DNA of 64,000 nucleotides from Paracoccus everestensis (lineage in GTDB: Bacteria; Pseudomonadota; Alphaproteobacteria; Rhodobacterales; Rhodobacteraceae). Of this stretch, positions 39,850 to 49,238 are shown one piece after another. Made by a program: the position numbers and the translations under genes. The notes below the pieces were generated by a model, which had not been told where the DNA came from, ran no database searches, and saw nothing but the letters and a program-made list of their open reading frames with translations. Numbering within the stretch: position 1 is the stretch's first letter; each line of letters begins with the position of its first letter. The stretch is from contig NZ_CP090836.1 in NCBI RefSeq assembly GCF_021491915.1, forward strand, positions 2,280,501 to 2,344,500, written 5' to 3'.

Positions 39850-42390
39850 ATGGAACCGCGAAACCTTCCTGATGTGACAGAGATCACGCCCTCGGCCGGG
39901 GTCGAACGCGCCTGCCACGGCTGGCGCGCGAAATGCCTACAACGGCTGGTCAGGATGCAGTTGCCGGTGCCGCGCAGCTTTGCGATCCCGGCAGAATCGG
40001 TGCAGTCGATCGCGACGGGCAAGCCGGTCGATCTGGGAACCTTGTCCGGGTTGTTCGCGCAAGGCGACGGGCTGGTCAGCGTCCGTCCATCCGCCTTGAT
40101 GCCGGAATGGGGCGGGCCGGGCACCGTGCTGAATGTCGGCATCAACGACCAGACCCATGACCGGCTGGCCCGCCGCATCGGCCGCGCCAATGCCGACGCG
40201 CTGTATCGCAGCTTTGTCCAAGGCTATGCCATCCATATCGCGCGGCTGGACCCCGATATGTTCGCGCAGGAAGGCGACAACGCCCTGGCCGAGGCGCTGC
40301 ACTGTTACCGCGACGAAACCGACGAGGATTTCCCCCAGGATCCCGCCACCCAACTGGCCGAGGTCCTGCGGTCCATGGCCCGTGCCTGGGAAGGCCCGAC
40401 CGCGCGCCTGCTGCGCCAGGCCAAGGGCGCGCCCGCCAACGCGCCCCTGGGCCTGGTCGTCCAGCAGATGGCGCTTGGCATGGGGCCGGGGTTGTGCGGA
40501 TCGGGCAGCATCCAGTTCGTCGATTCCGTCACCGGCGCGCCGCGCATCACCGGGCGGTTCCGCCCCCAGCATCACGGCGGCGCGTCGGGGTCGGGGGCCG
40601 AAAGCTTCTATCTGGCCCATGACGACCGCGGCCCGTCCTTGCAGGACACCGCCCCCGAGATGTTCGCCGACCTGACCCGCTTCGGCGTCGCCGCGCGCGA
40701 ACGCCTGCGCGAGGAAATGCAGATCGAGTTCGTGGTGGTGGACGGCCAGATCTCGATCATCGACGCCACGCGGGTGCAGCGCACGTCGCGCGCCGGTGTC
40801 CGCATTGCCGTGGCCCTGGCCCGCGACGGCATCATCCCGGAATCCGAGGCGGTGATGCGCGTCGAACCGCGCGCCCTGGCGGATCTGCTGCACCAGCAAG
40901 TCGACCCCACAGCCCCGCGCGAGGTGATCGCGCGCGGCATCAACGCAAGCCCCGGCGCGGCGACCGGGCGGATCGTCTTTACCGCCGCCGCAGCTCAGGC
41001 CTTTGCCGCGCGGGACGAGGCCTGCATCCTGGTGCGGCGCGAAACCGTCCCCGAGGATGTGCGCGGGATGCACGCGTCGGTGGGCGTCCTGACCGAACGG
41101 GGCGGAACCACCAGCCACGCGGCGGTGATCGCGCGGGGCATGGGCCTGCCCTGCATCGTGGGGGCCAACGGCATCAGCATCGACACCCGCCAGCGGACGC
41201 TGCTGGCCGGGGGCGCCACTTTGCGCGAAGGGGACGAGATCACCATCGACGGATCCTCGGGCGAGGTTCTGGCAGGCCGCGTATCCCTGCTGGAACCGGC
41301 GCTTGACGAGAATTTCTCTCAGTTGCTGGACTGGGCCGATGCGGCGGGGGGCATCGCCGTGCGCGCCAATGCCGACACGCCCGAAGACGCGCGCACCGCG
41401 CGCCGCTTCAATGCCCAAGGTATCGGCCTGTGCCGGACCGAACATATGTTCTTCGACGCCGACCGCCTGCCCGCCATGCGCGAGATGATCTTTGCCGACA
41501 AGCCCGGCGACCGTCGCCTGGCCCTCGACCGCATCCTGCCCATGCAGCGCCAGGACTTTACCGCGCTGTTCGAGATCATGGCGGGCCTGCCCGTCACCAT
41601 CCGCCTGTTCGACCCCCCCTTGCACGAATTCCTGCCCCATGACCGCGAGGGAATGCGGGAACTGGCCGATTCGCTGGACCTGCCCTTGTCCGACGTGACC
41701 CGCCGGGTCGAGGCCTTGTCGGAATTCAACCCGATGCTGGGGATGCGCGGGGTCCGGCTGGGGATCACGGTTCCAGAAATTTATGACATGCAGGCCCGTG
41801 CCATCTTCGAGGCAACGGTGGACGCCAGCCGCAAGGGCGCGCCGGTCGTGCCCGAGATCATGATCCCCCTGGTCAGCGCCATGCGCGAGGTCGAGCTGGT
41901 CAAGAACCGCATCGACGCCGTCGCCGCTGCCGTCAGGAACGACCGCCGCACCGATTTCGCCTATCGCCTGGGGGTCATGGTCGAAACGCCGCGTGCCTGC
42001 CTGCGCGCGGGCGACATCGCGGCCCATTCGGCCTTTCTGTCCTTTGGCACGAACGACCTGACGCAGATGACCTATGGCCTGTCGCGCGACGATGCGGGTC
42101 GGTTCATGGGCACCTATGTCGGCCAGGGCGTGTACGAGGAAGACCCGTTCCACTGCCTGGATCAGGAAGGCGTCGGGGAACTGCTGCTGATAGGGGCGCA
42201 GCGCGCGCGCCAGCAGCATCCGGGCATCACCATATCGGTCTGCGGCGAACATGGCGGCAATCCCGAATCTATCGGGTTCTGCCATGATGCGGGCTTCGAT
42301 TACGTTTCCTGTTCGCCTTTCCGAGTGCCGGTGGCCCGCCTGGCGGCCGCACATTCGGCATTGCGCGCCCGGCTTCGGCACGAGGATTGA
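39850..42390 (+). CDS. Pyruvate phosphate dikinase-like protein (putative PEP-binding)
   Basis: The 846-residue protein has the C-terminal PEP-utilising domain of PPDK: phosphohistidine His423 in ERGGTTSHAAVIARG, then GTNDLTQMTYG, and the catalytic Cys in CGEHGG. The N-terminal ATP-grasp region is degraded. The usual SVRSGA motif reads SVRPSA, and the Gln of the LQTR motif is missing (ISIIDATRVQRT). The usual GGKGANLAEM start is absent. I infer a paralogue that may not use ATP normally. It stands alone between a terminator and a sleB-like gene. The ATG at 39850 is used; an alternative lies 13 codons upstream. Confidence 0.75.
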   Translation: MEPRNLPDVTEITPSAGVERACHGWRAKCLQRLVRMQLPVPRSFAIPAESVQSIATGKPVDLGTLSGLFAQGDGLVSVRPSALMPEWGGPGTVLNVGINDQTHDRLARRIGRANADALYRSFVQGYAIHIARLDPDMFAQEGDNALAEALHCYRDETDEDFPQDPATQLAEVLRSMARAWEGPTARLLRQAKGAPANAPLGLVVQQMALGMGPGLCGSGSIQFVDSVTGAPRITGRFRPQHHGGASGSGAESFYLAHDDRGPSLQDTAPEMFADLTRFGVAARERLREEMQIEFVVVDGQISIIDATRVQRTSRAGVRIAVALARDGIIPESEAVMRVEPRALADLLHQQVDPTAPREVIARGINASPGAATGRIVFTAAAAQAFAARDEACILVRRETVPEDVRGMHASVGVLTERGGTTSHAAVIARGMGLPCIVGANGISIDTRQRTLLAGGATLREGDEITIDGSSGEVLAGRVSLLEPALDENFSQLLDWADAAGGIAVRANADTPEDARTARRFNAQGIGLCRTEHMFFDADRLPAMREMIFADKPGDRRLALDRILPMQRQDFTALFEIMAGLPVTIRLFDPPLHEFLPHDREGMRELADSLDLPLSDVTRRVEALSEFNPMLGMRGVRLGITVPEIYDMQARAIFEATVDASRKGAPVVPEIMIPLVSAMREVELVKNRIDAVAAAVRNDRRTDFAYRLGVMVETPRACLRAGDIAAHSAFLSFGTNDLTQMTYGLSRDDAGRFMGTYVGQGVYEEDPFHCLDQEGVGELLLIGAQRARQQHPGITISVCGEHGGNPESIGFCHDAGFDYVSCSPFRVPVARLAAAHSALRARLRHED

Positions 42391-42432
42391 TGCCGTTCCG
42401 GTAGAAAACGAATCACTGCGACCCGCAGACAA

Positions 42433-42471
42433 GCCCCTGAAATTTGGTCCGAAACGGACCTAGTCAGGGGC
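42433..42471. other. Stem-loop in the 296-bp gap before the SleB-type gene
   Basis: The gap 42391-42686 contains no gene I can support. Within it, GCCCCTGA (42433-42440) pairs with TCAGGGGC (42464-42471), and an inner GGTCCG/CGGACC pair lies between them. No T run follows, so it is not a classic terminator. The rest of the gap is less GC-rich (CCGATTAACC, AATCGTTAAAACCG) and probably holds a promoter. Confidence 0.5.
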
Positions 42472-42686
42472 CGGCGTGCTGGTTTCCGCCGATTAACCTT
42501 TCCAACGTCGGCAGGATGCTGCCTGAAATGGCGGGTTTCCGGCCAATCGAGGCTTTCACATACAAGTGGCATAGTCCGGGCAATCGTTAAAACCGTAAGC
42601 ATTCCGGTAACGCCGCAGGGCCATTCGGTTCGGTTTCGGCGGCACTGTTAACACCCCGTCCACCCGGCACGGTTATAGGATTGCAT

Positions 42687-43340
42687 ATGAAAACGCTGTT
42701 TCAGCGGATGGCGCCGTCTTGTCTGTGCGCCGCCGCCCTGACCCTTACGGCCACAGGCGCCATGGCGGGCAACGGATCGCTGTTCTCGTCCGATGCGGGG
42801 CTCTTTTCGGCCGCCGCCCACAAGGGTGATGCCCCCCGCCCGACGCCGCTTCTATATACGGATGCCGAGCCTGTGAAGGTGGAAAACCCCGTCGCGGAAG
42901 AAATTCCCTCGGCCCAGGTTTTCTTGGCCAGCAGCCGGGGCCGGTACAACGAAAGCGACCTCAACTGCATGGCCGAGGCCATCTATCACGAGGCCCGGGG
43001 CGAAAGCACGCGCGGCCAGGCCGCCGTGGCCGAGGTGATCCTGAACCGCGTCGAAAGCCGTCAGTTCCCCTCCTCGGTCTGTGCAGTGATCAACCAGCCC
43101 AGCCAGTTCAGCTATACCATCGGCGGGAAGAAACGGATCGGCAACAAGGCCGCCTATCTGCGCGCCCGCGACATTGCCCGCAACGCCCTCGCAGGTGCGC
43201 CGCGCGTCCTGACCGGGGGGGCCACCTATTTTCACACGCCTGCCGTGCGCCCGTCATGGTCGCACCGGTTCCAGCGGACGGTGCAAATCGGCCAGCACAT
43301 CTTTTATCGTCCGGGCGGGCAACGGGTCGCCTCGAACTAA
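42687..43340 (+). CDS. Cell wall hydrolase (SleB/hydrolase_2 family)
   Basis: The 217-residue protein has a signal peptide ending ATGAMAG and a long low-complexity linker. A C-terminal SleB-type domain starts at LNCMAEAIYHEARGEST, with the conserved Glu in EAIYHEARGE. It continues AVAEVILNRVESRQFPSSVCAVINQPSQFSYT and YFHTPAVRPSWS. Family members are muramidases or amidases acting on peptidoglycan in the periplasm. The ATG at 42687 is used; a TTG two codons upstream is possible. Confidence 0.85.
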   Translation: MKTLFQRMAPSCLCAAALTLTATGAMAGNGSLFSSDAGLFSAAAHKGDAPRPTPLLYTDAEPVKVENPVAEEIPSAQVFLASSRGRYNESDLNCMAEAIYHEARGESTRGQAAVAEVILNRVESRQFPSSVCAVINQPSQFSYTIGGKKRIGNKAAYLRARDIARNALAGAPRVLTGGATYFHTPAVRPSWSHRFQRTVQIGQHIFYRPGGQRVASN

Positions 43341-43382
43341 GCCGGGCTTGCCTGCCGCGCGGATTTCAGGTGAATGGCGGGC

Positions 43383-44165
43383 ATGACCCAACCCGACCGC
43401 ATCCATCTGCGCGACCATGTCGTCACCGCCGAAATAGGCGCCTTCCAGTCCGAGCGTGGCCGTGAACAGCGCCTGCGCTTCACCCTGACCGTCGATCTGC
43501 GCGATCCGGTCGGTGGGGCCGACGATCATGTCGATCATATCCTGTCCTATGACGTTCTGGTGCAGGCGGTTGACGCGGCCTTGGCCGATCAGCGCTATAA
43601 CCTGGTAGAAACCCTGGCCGAGCGCATCGCCGCCGAGGTGCTGTCCGATCCCCGTGCCGCGCGGATCACCGTAACGGTCGAAAAGCTGGACCGCGGCCCC
43701 GGCGCCCTGGGCATCACCATCAGCCGCGATGCGGGACGGATGCCTGTGACGGCGCAGCATCTGCCTGTGCGGATCGTCGTGGGACAGCCCGCGACGCTGC
43801 CGCCCGGCGCGGTGGTGATCCTGCCCGACGCTCCGGTCCTGCCGCTGCCCGGGGGGGGCGATGCACGCCGCCTGGCGCTGCTGGGCTTTGACCAGGCCGC
43901 CTGGATTCTGGCACGAACCCTGGGGATCGACGTGGCCGAGACGCGCACCGAACTGGACGCCGCGATCCGTTCTGGACAGGCGGTGGTCTGGGCGCCCGTG
44001 CGGCTGGCGGTCGAAGCCCCCGCCGTCGCGGCCGAAGCCCCTTCCCTGGCCTTCTGGCTGGCCGCGCGCCTGCTGGCGACCCGCGTGGATTTCGCCACCG
44101 CCGCCCCCCTGCCTGCCGCGCCGGAGGGGCTGGCCGTGGGCCGTGTCGCGGGGGTGGGGGCATGA
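43383..44165 (+). CDS. folB: Dihydroneopterin aldolase with extra C-terminal domain
   Basis: Residues 1-120 match FolB: IHLRDHVVTAEIGAFQSERGREQRLRF, then HILSYDVLVQAVDAALADQRYNLVETLAERIAAEVL, with the VEKLDRGPGALGITISR ending. FolB makes 6-hydroxymethyl-dihydropterin for folate. The protein continues for another 140 residues of Ala/Pro-rich sequence containing FDQAAWILARTLGID and SLAFWLAARLLATR, which I do not recognise. The ATG at 43383 gives MTQPDRIHLRD; an ATG at 43374 is the alternative. It overlaps folP by ATGA. Confidence 0.85.
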   Translation: MTQPDRIHLRDHVVTAEIGAFQSERGREQRLRFTLTVDLRDPVGGADDHVDHILSYDVLVQAVDAALADQRYNLVETLAERIAAEVLSDPRAARITVTVEKLDRGPGALGITISRDAGRMPVTAQHLPVRIVVGQPATLPPGAVVILPDAPVLPLPGGGDARRLALLGFDQAAWILARTLGIDVAETRTELDAAIRSGQAVVWAPVRLAVEAPAVAAEAPSLAFWLAARLLATRVDFATAAPLPAAPEGLAVGRVAGVGA

Positions 44166-45132
44166 CCCGATATTATCGTCCCCTGCCCGCTTTCCATGGC
44201 CGCCATATCCTTGCCAGCGGCTGGATCCGCTTTTCGCAGGTCGAGGTTCTGGAACGCGGCCATCCGCCCCGGATCAGCGATGACATCCCGGCGGATGTGC
44301 TGGACCGGCTGACCGCGCCGCGTGCCGACCTTGTGGGGCTGTCGCTGGACGCCCCCCGCATGATGGGCATCGTCAATGCGACGCCCGACAGCTTTTCCGA
44401 TGGCGGCGCCTATGATCCCGCCCGGCACGGCGATCACCTGATCCGCGACGGCGCCGACATCCTGGACATCGGGGGGGAATCCACCCGCCCCGGCGCGGCT
44501 GAGGTGCCGGTCGCCGACGAGATTGCCCGAATCCGTCCCGCGATCCGGGCCTTGTCCCATGCGCCCATATCCGTCGATACGCGCAAGGCAGCGGTTGCGC
44601 GCGCGGCAATCGATGCCGGTGCGGCGATGGTGAACGACGTGTCGGGTCTTGATTTCGACCCCGCCCTTGCGCCGCTGATCGCTGCCGCAAAGGTGCCGGT
44701 CTGCCTGATGCACGCACAGGGCCTGCCCGCGACGATGCAGGACGATCCGCGTTATGGCGACGTGCTGCTGGATGTCTATGACGCGCTTGAGGCGCGCATC
44801 CGGCGGGCCGAGGGTGCAGGCATCCCGCGCGACCGCATCGTCGTGGATCCCGGCATCGGCTTTGGCAAGACGCAGGCGCATAATCTTGCCATCCTGCGGC
44901 GGATTTCGCTGTATCATGGGCTGGGCTGCGCGATCCTGCTGGGCGTGTCGCGCAAGCGCTTCATCGGCACGATCGGCGGGGCCGAGAATCCTGCGGACCG
45001 TGCGCCGGGAACGCTTGCGCTGACGCTGGCGGCGGTGGCCCAGGGCGTGCAGGTCCACCGCGTCCACGATATGCGCGATCTGGTACAAGGACTGCGGCTG
45101 TGGCAGGCCGCCACAATGAAAAGGCAGAGTAG

Positions 45133-45136
<4 letters not shown>
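44162..45136 (+). CDS. folP: Dihydropteroate synthase
   Basis: Joins the pterin to p-aminobenzoate, the step blocked by sulfonamides. The 324-residue protein has the FolP signatures [30 protein letters not shown] and VSRKRFIG. About 65 residues precede the first signature, which is more than in short FolP proteins. It overlaps folB and glmM by ATGA, giving a folB-folP-glmM operon. Confidence 0.95.
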
Positions 45137-46479
<1,343 letters not shown>

Positions 46480-46490
46480 AGGCGGCAAGG

Positions 46491-46542
46491 CCGGGGGTTT
46501 CACACCCCCGGACCCCTGTGGGATATTTTTCCAAGGCAAAAA
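46491..46542 (+). repeat. Intergenic hairpin plus GGATATTT element, copy B
   Basis: CCGGGGGT (46491-46498) pairs with ACCCCCGG (46504-46511). CCCCTGTGGGATATTT then ends at 46528, followed by CCAAGGCAAAAA. It lies 12 bp after the glmM stop and before a convergent gene. The tail CCAAGGCAAAA is shared with copy A (5520-5570). Confidence 0.62.
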
Positions 46543-46548
46543 GACCGG

Positions 46549-47676
46549 TTAGGGTGTTTCCGCAACAGGATCGAAGTCATAGATCCAGTCGAATCGCGAC
46601 AGGATCGCGTTCGGGGCGATCTTGCCGCCGATGCGCAGTGCAACATGGGCAGCCAGGCGCTTGGGTCCGGTCAGGTGATAGTTGCGCGCATTGTCATTCG
46701 CAGCGGCGACGATCCGGGCTGTGCGCGGCCTGCGCAGGTTTTCATATCGGGACAGCGCGGTTGCCTGATCGGGCGTGGCGTCCAGGCAGGCGGCAAGGGT
46801 CCAGGCATCCTCGACCGCCATGCAGGCACCCTGAGCCATGAAGGGCAGCGTGGGATGGGCCGCGTCGCCGAGGATCGCCATGCGGCCATCCTGCCAGCGG
46901 GTTGCCACCTCGTGCCGGAACAGCCCCCAGACATGAACGGCATCCACCCGCGCCAGCCAGCCAGGGACAGGGCCGCCGAAGCTGGCAAAGGCCGCACGCA
47001 GGTTGGCGGGGTCGTCGGGATGGGACCAGCCTTCGTCCTGCCAATCGCGGGTTTCCAGAACCGCCACGATGTTGCGCAGGCCGCCTGCCAGCGGATAGCT
47101 GACCAGGTGGCGCCCCGGTCCCATGAAGACCTGCGCCTCGGGGGTGGCATCCTCGTCTGCAATCACGGCGCGCCAGGCGGTCTGGCCGGTAAAGAACGGC
47201 ACCTCGTGTCCATTGAGGGCGGCGCGGATGCGGCTGTGAAGGCCGTCCGCCCCGATCACGAGAGGCGCCTCGGGCGGGGTTTCGACGGGGTGGTCCAGTT
47301 CGATCTGCACACCGGCCATGCGGGCGGCCTGTTCCAGAACCTCGATTAGCCGGGCGCGGTGGACCAGGCGGAACCGGGCCTGCGGGCAGTGGCGGGCCAG
47401 ATCCAGCCGCACCACCTCGCCGCCGCCGGCATCGCGCAGGCTCACCGCGCAACTGGGAAGCGACACGGCGTCAAGCGCGGGCAGCAGGCCAAGTGCATCC
47501 AGCACGCGCAACGCGTTGGGGGACAGTTGCAGGCCCGCGCCCACCTCGGCAATGGCAGGCGCGCGTTCGAGGACGGTAACATCGGCGCCCCGCTGCCGCA
47601 GCGCGATGGCTGTCGTCAACCCCGCGACCCCGCCGCCAACGACGGTGACGGGCCGGGAATGCAAGGCCCCAGTCAT
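46549..47676 (-). CDS. FAD-dependent aromatic-ring monooxygenase-like protein
   Basis: A 375-residue flavoprotein of the UbiH/salicylate hydroxylase group. The FAD fold VTVVGGGVAGLTTAIALRQRGADV is at the N-terminus, the second motif is VIGADGLHSRIRAAL, and the third is the GDAAHPTLPFMAQGACMAVEDA loop. It hydroxylates an aromatic ring with NAD(P)H and oxygen in relatives. The substrate cannot be told. It precedes dksA by 5 bp in the opposite transcription order, with dksA upstream on the same strand, so the two may be co-transcribed. Confidence 0.85.
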   Translation of the reverse strand: MTGALHSRPVTVVGGGVAGLTTAIALRQRGADVTVLERAPAIAEVGAGLQLSPNALRVLDALGLLPALDAVSLPSCAVSLRDAGGGEVVRLDLARHCPQARFRLVHRARLIEVLEQAARMAGVQIELDHPVETPPEAPLVIGADGLHSRIRAALNGHEVPFFTGQTAWRAVIADEDATPEAQVFMGPGRHLVSYPLAGGLRNIVAVLETRDWQDEGWSHPDDPANLRAAFASFGGPVPGWLARVDAVHVWGLFRHEVATRWQDGRMAILGDAAHPTLPFMAQGACMAVEDAWTLAACLDATPDQATALSRYENLRRPRTARIVAAANDNARNYHLTGPKRLAAHVALRIGGKIAPNAILSRFDWIYDFDPVAETP

Positions 47677-47680
47677 GGGA

Positions 47681-48103
47681 TCAGTCGTCGCGGTGGACCC
47701 GTTCGCGCCGCTCGTGGCGCTCCTGCGCTTCCAGCGTCATGGTGGCGATGGGGCGGGCGTCCAACCGTTTCAGGCTGATCGGTTCGCCCGTCATCTCGCA
47801 ATAGCCGTATTCGCCGGTCTCGATCCGGCGCAGGGCCGCGTCGATCTTGCTGACCAGCTTGCGCTGGCGGTCGCGGGTGCGCAGTTCGAGGGCACGGTCG
47901 GTTTCCTCGGACGCGCGGTCGGCCAGGTCGGGCACGGCGCGGGCGCTGTCCTGCAGACCCTCCAGCGTTTCGGCGGATTGATCCAACAGTTCCTGCTTCC
48001 AGGATTCCAGCTTGCGCCGGAAATATTCCAACTGCCGGTCGTTCATGAACGGCTCATCCTCGGCGGGACGATAGTCCTGGGGCAGGAAGGTCTGGGCTTT
48101 CAT
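47681..48103 (-). CDS. dksA: RNA polymerase-binding DksA, one-cysteine type
   Basis: The 140-residue protein modulates RNA polymerase with ppGpp. The coiled-coil arm LEYFRRKLESWKQELLDQSAETLEGLQDSARAVPDLADRASEETDRALELRTRDRQRKL is clear. The C-terminal zinc-finger region reads YGYCEMTGEPISLKRLDARP, with Cys102 as the only cysteine, whereas E. coli DksA has four. From memory, the Rhodobacter sphaeroides homologue also has one. The ATG at 48103 is chosen over an upstream frame start because it matches the usual N-terminus. No zinc binding of the usual kind is expected. Confidence 0.93.
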   Translation of the reverse strand: MKAQTFLPQDYRPAEDEPFMNDRQLEYFRRKLESWKQELLDQSAETLEGLQDSARAVPDLADRASEETDRALELRTRDRQRKLVSKIDAALRRIETGEYGYCEMTGEPISLKRLDARPIATMTLEAQERHERRERVHRDD

Positions 48104-48265
48104 AAATCCTCTCCGGCGGCGCCGGGTTGGAACGGAAACCGACACCTTGCGCGCCCCCTTAAAGTATGACGTGCTGCTTGTCACTAGGCGAAACGTTCAA
48201 GGTTGAATGACAAGCAACACCATGCGTTGTTCACCCCCAAGTGTTTCACCTGAAAGGAGAGTTTG

Positions 48266-49105
48266 ATGCAGTTTACCGGCACCGACCGATATGTGGCCCC
48301 GCCCGACCTGGCAATCGCGGTCAATGCCGCCGTGACGCTGGAACGCCCGCTGCTGGTCAAGGGGGAACCAGGGACGGGCAAGACCGAGCTGGCGCGGCAG
48401 GTGGCCCAAAGCCTGAACCTGCCCATCATCGAATGGCACGTCAAATCAACCACCAAGGCGCAACAGGGGTTGTATGAATACGACGCCGTTTCGCGCCTGC
48501 GTGACAGCCAGCTGGGCGATGCGCGGGTCCATGACGTCGCCAATTATATCCGCAAGGGCAAGCTGTGGCAGGCCTTCACGGCACCCGGAAAGGTGGTCCT
48601 GCTGATCGACGAGATCGACAAGGCCGACATCGAGTTTCCCAACGACCTGCTGCAGGAACTCGACCGGATGGAATTTCACGTTTACGAGACGGCCGAGACG
48701 ATCCGGGCCGCGCACAGGCCGGTGGTCATCATCACCTCGAACAACGAAAAGGAACTGCCCGACGCCTTTCTGCGCCGGTGCTTTTTCCATTACATCCGCT
48801 TTCCCGATGCCGATACGCTGCGCGCCATCGTCGATGTGCATTATCCCGGCCTGAAACGCGGCCTTCTGGATCAGGCGCTGCACCAGTTCTTCGAATTACG
48901 CGAAACGCCGGGGCTGAAGAAGAAACCCTCGACCAGCGAGCTGCTGGACTGGCTGAAGCTGATCCTGGCCGAGGACCTGGCGCCCGAGGATCTGCGGCGC
49001 GATCCCCATACGATGCTGCCCCGCCTGCACGGGGCGCTGCTGAAGAACGAACAGGACGTGGCCTTGTTCGAGAAACTGGCCTTCATGGCCCGCCGCCAGC
49101 GATAA
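48266..49105 (+). CDS. MoxR-type AAA+ ATPase
   Basis: A 279-residue MoxR-family ATPase with Walker A VKGEPGTGKT (residues 31-40), Walker B VVLLIDEID near residue 106, and a sensor region VVIITSNNEKELPDAFLRRC. MoxR ATPases usually chaperone or load metal into a VWA-domain partner encoded next door; none is visible here. The ATG at 48266 follows AAAGGAGAG at ideal spacing. Its job is unknown. Confidence 0.88.
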   Translation: MQFTGTDRYVAPPDLAIAVNAAVTLERPLLVKGEPGTGKTELARQVAQSLNLPIIEWHVKSTTKAQQGLYEYDAVSRLRDSQLGDARVHDVANYIRKGKLWQAFTAPGKVVLLIDEIDKADIEFPNDLLQELDRMEFHVYETAETIRAAHRPVVIITSNNEKELPDAFLRRCFFHYIRFPDADTLRAIVDVHYPGLKRGLLDQALHQFFELRETPGLKKKPSTSELLDWLKLILAEDLAPEDLRRDPHTMLPRLHGALLKNEQDVALFEKLAFMARRQR

Positions 49106-49238
49106 GGCCCTGGCCCCGGTCGCGGGATCGTCGGCGTGATCATGGGGCGGCACGGCGGGGACAAGCCTGATATTTCCCAATTGAAACCGTGGCGCCGCCG
49201 TGACCTTCTGCCCGCAACGCAATGCAGAGGAGAGAACC

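Noticed and set aside
39937..42432. An 831-codon minus-strand frame opposite the PPDK-like gene
   Set aside because: The plus-strand product has conserved PEP-domain motifs; the antisense product has none.
49106..49238. SAM-II or SAM/SAH riboswitch before the metY-like gene
   Set aside because: The gap is GC-rich with a possible GGCGGC/GCCGCC pairing, but it lacks the GCTAAA-type core remembered for SAM-II aptamers.
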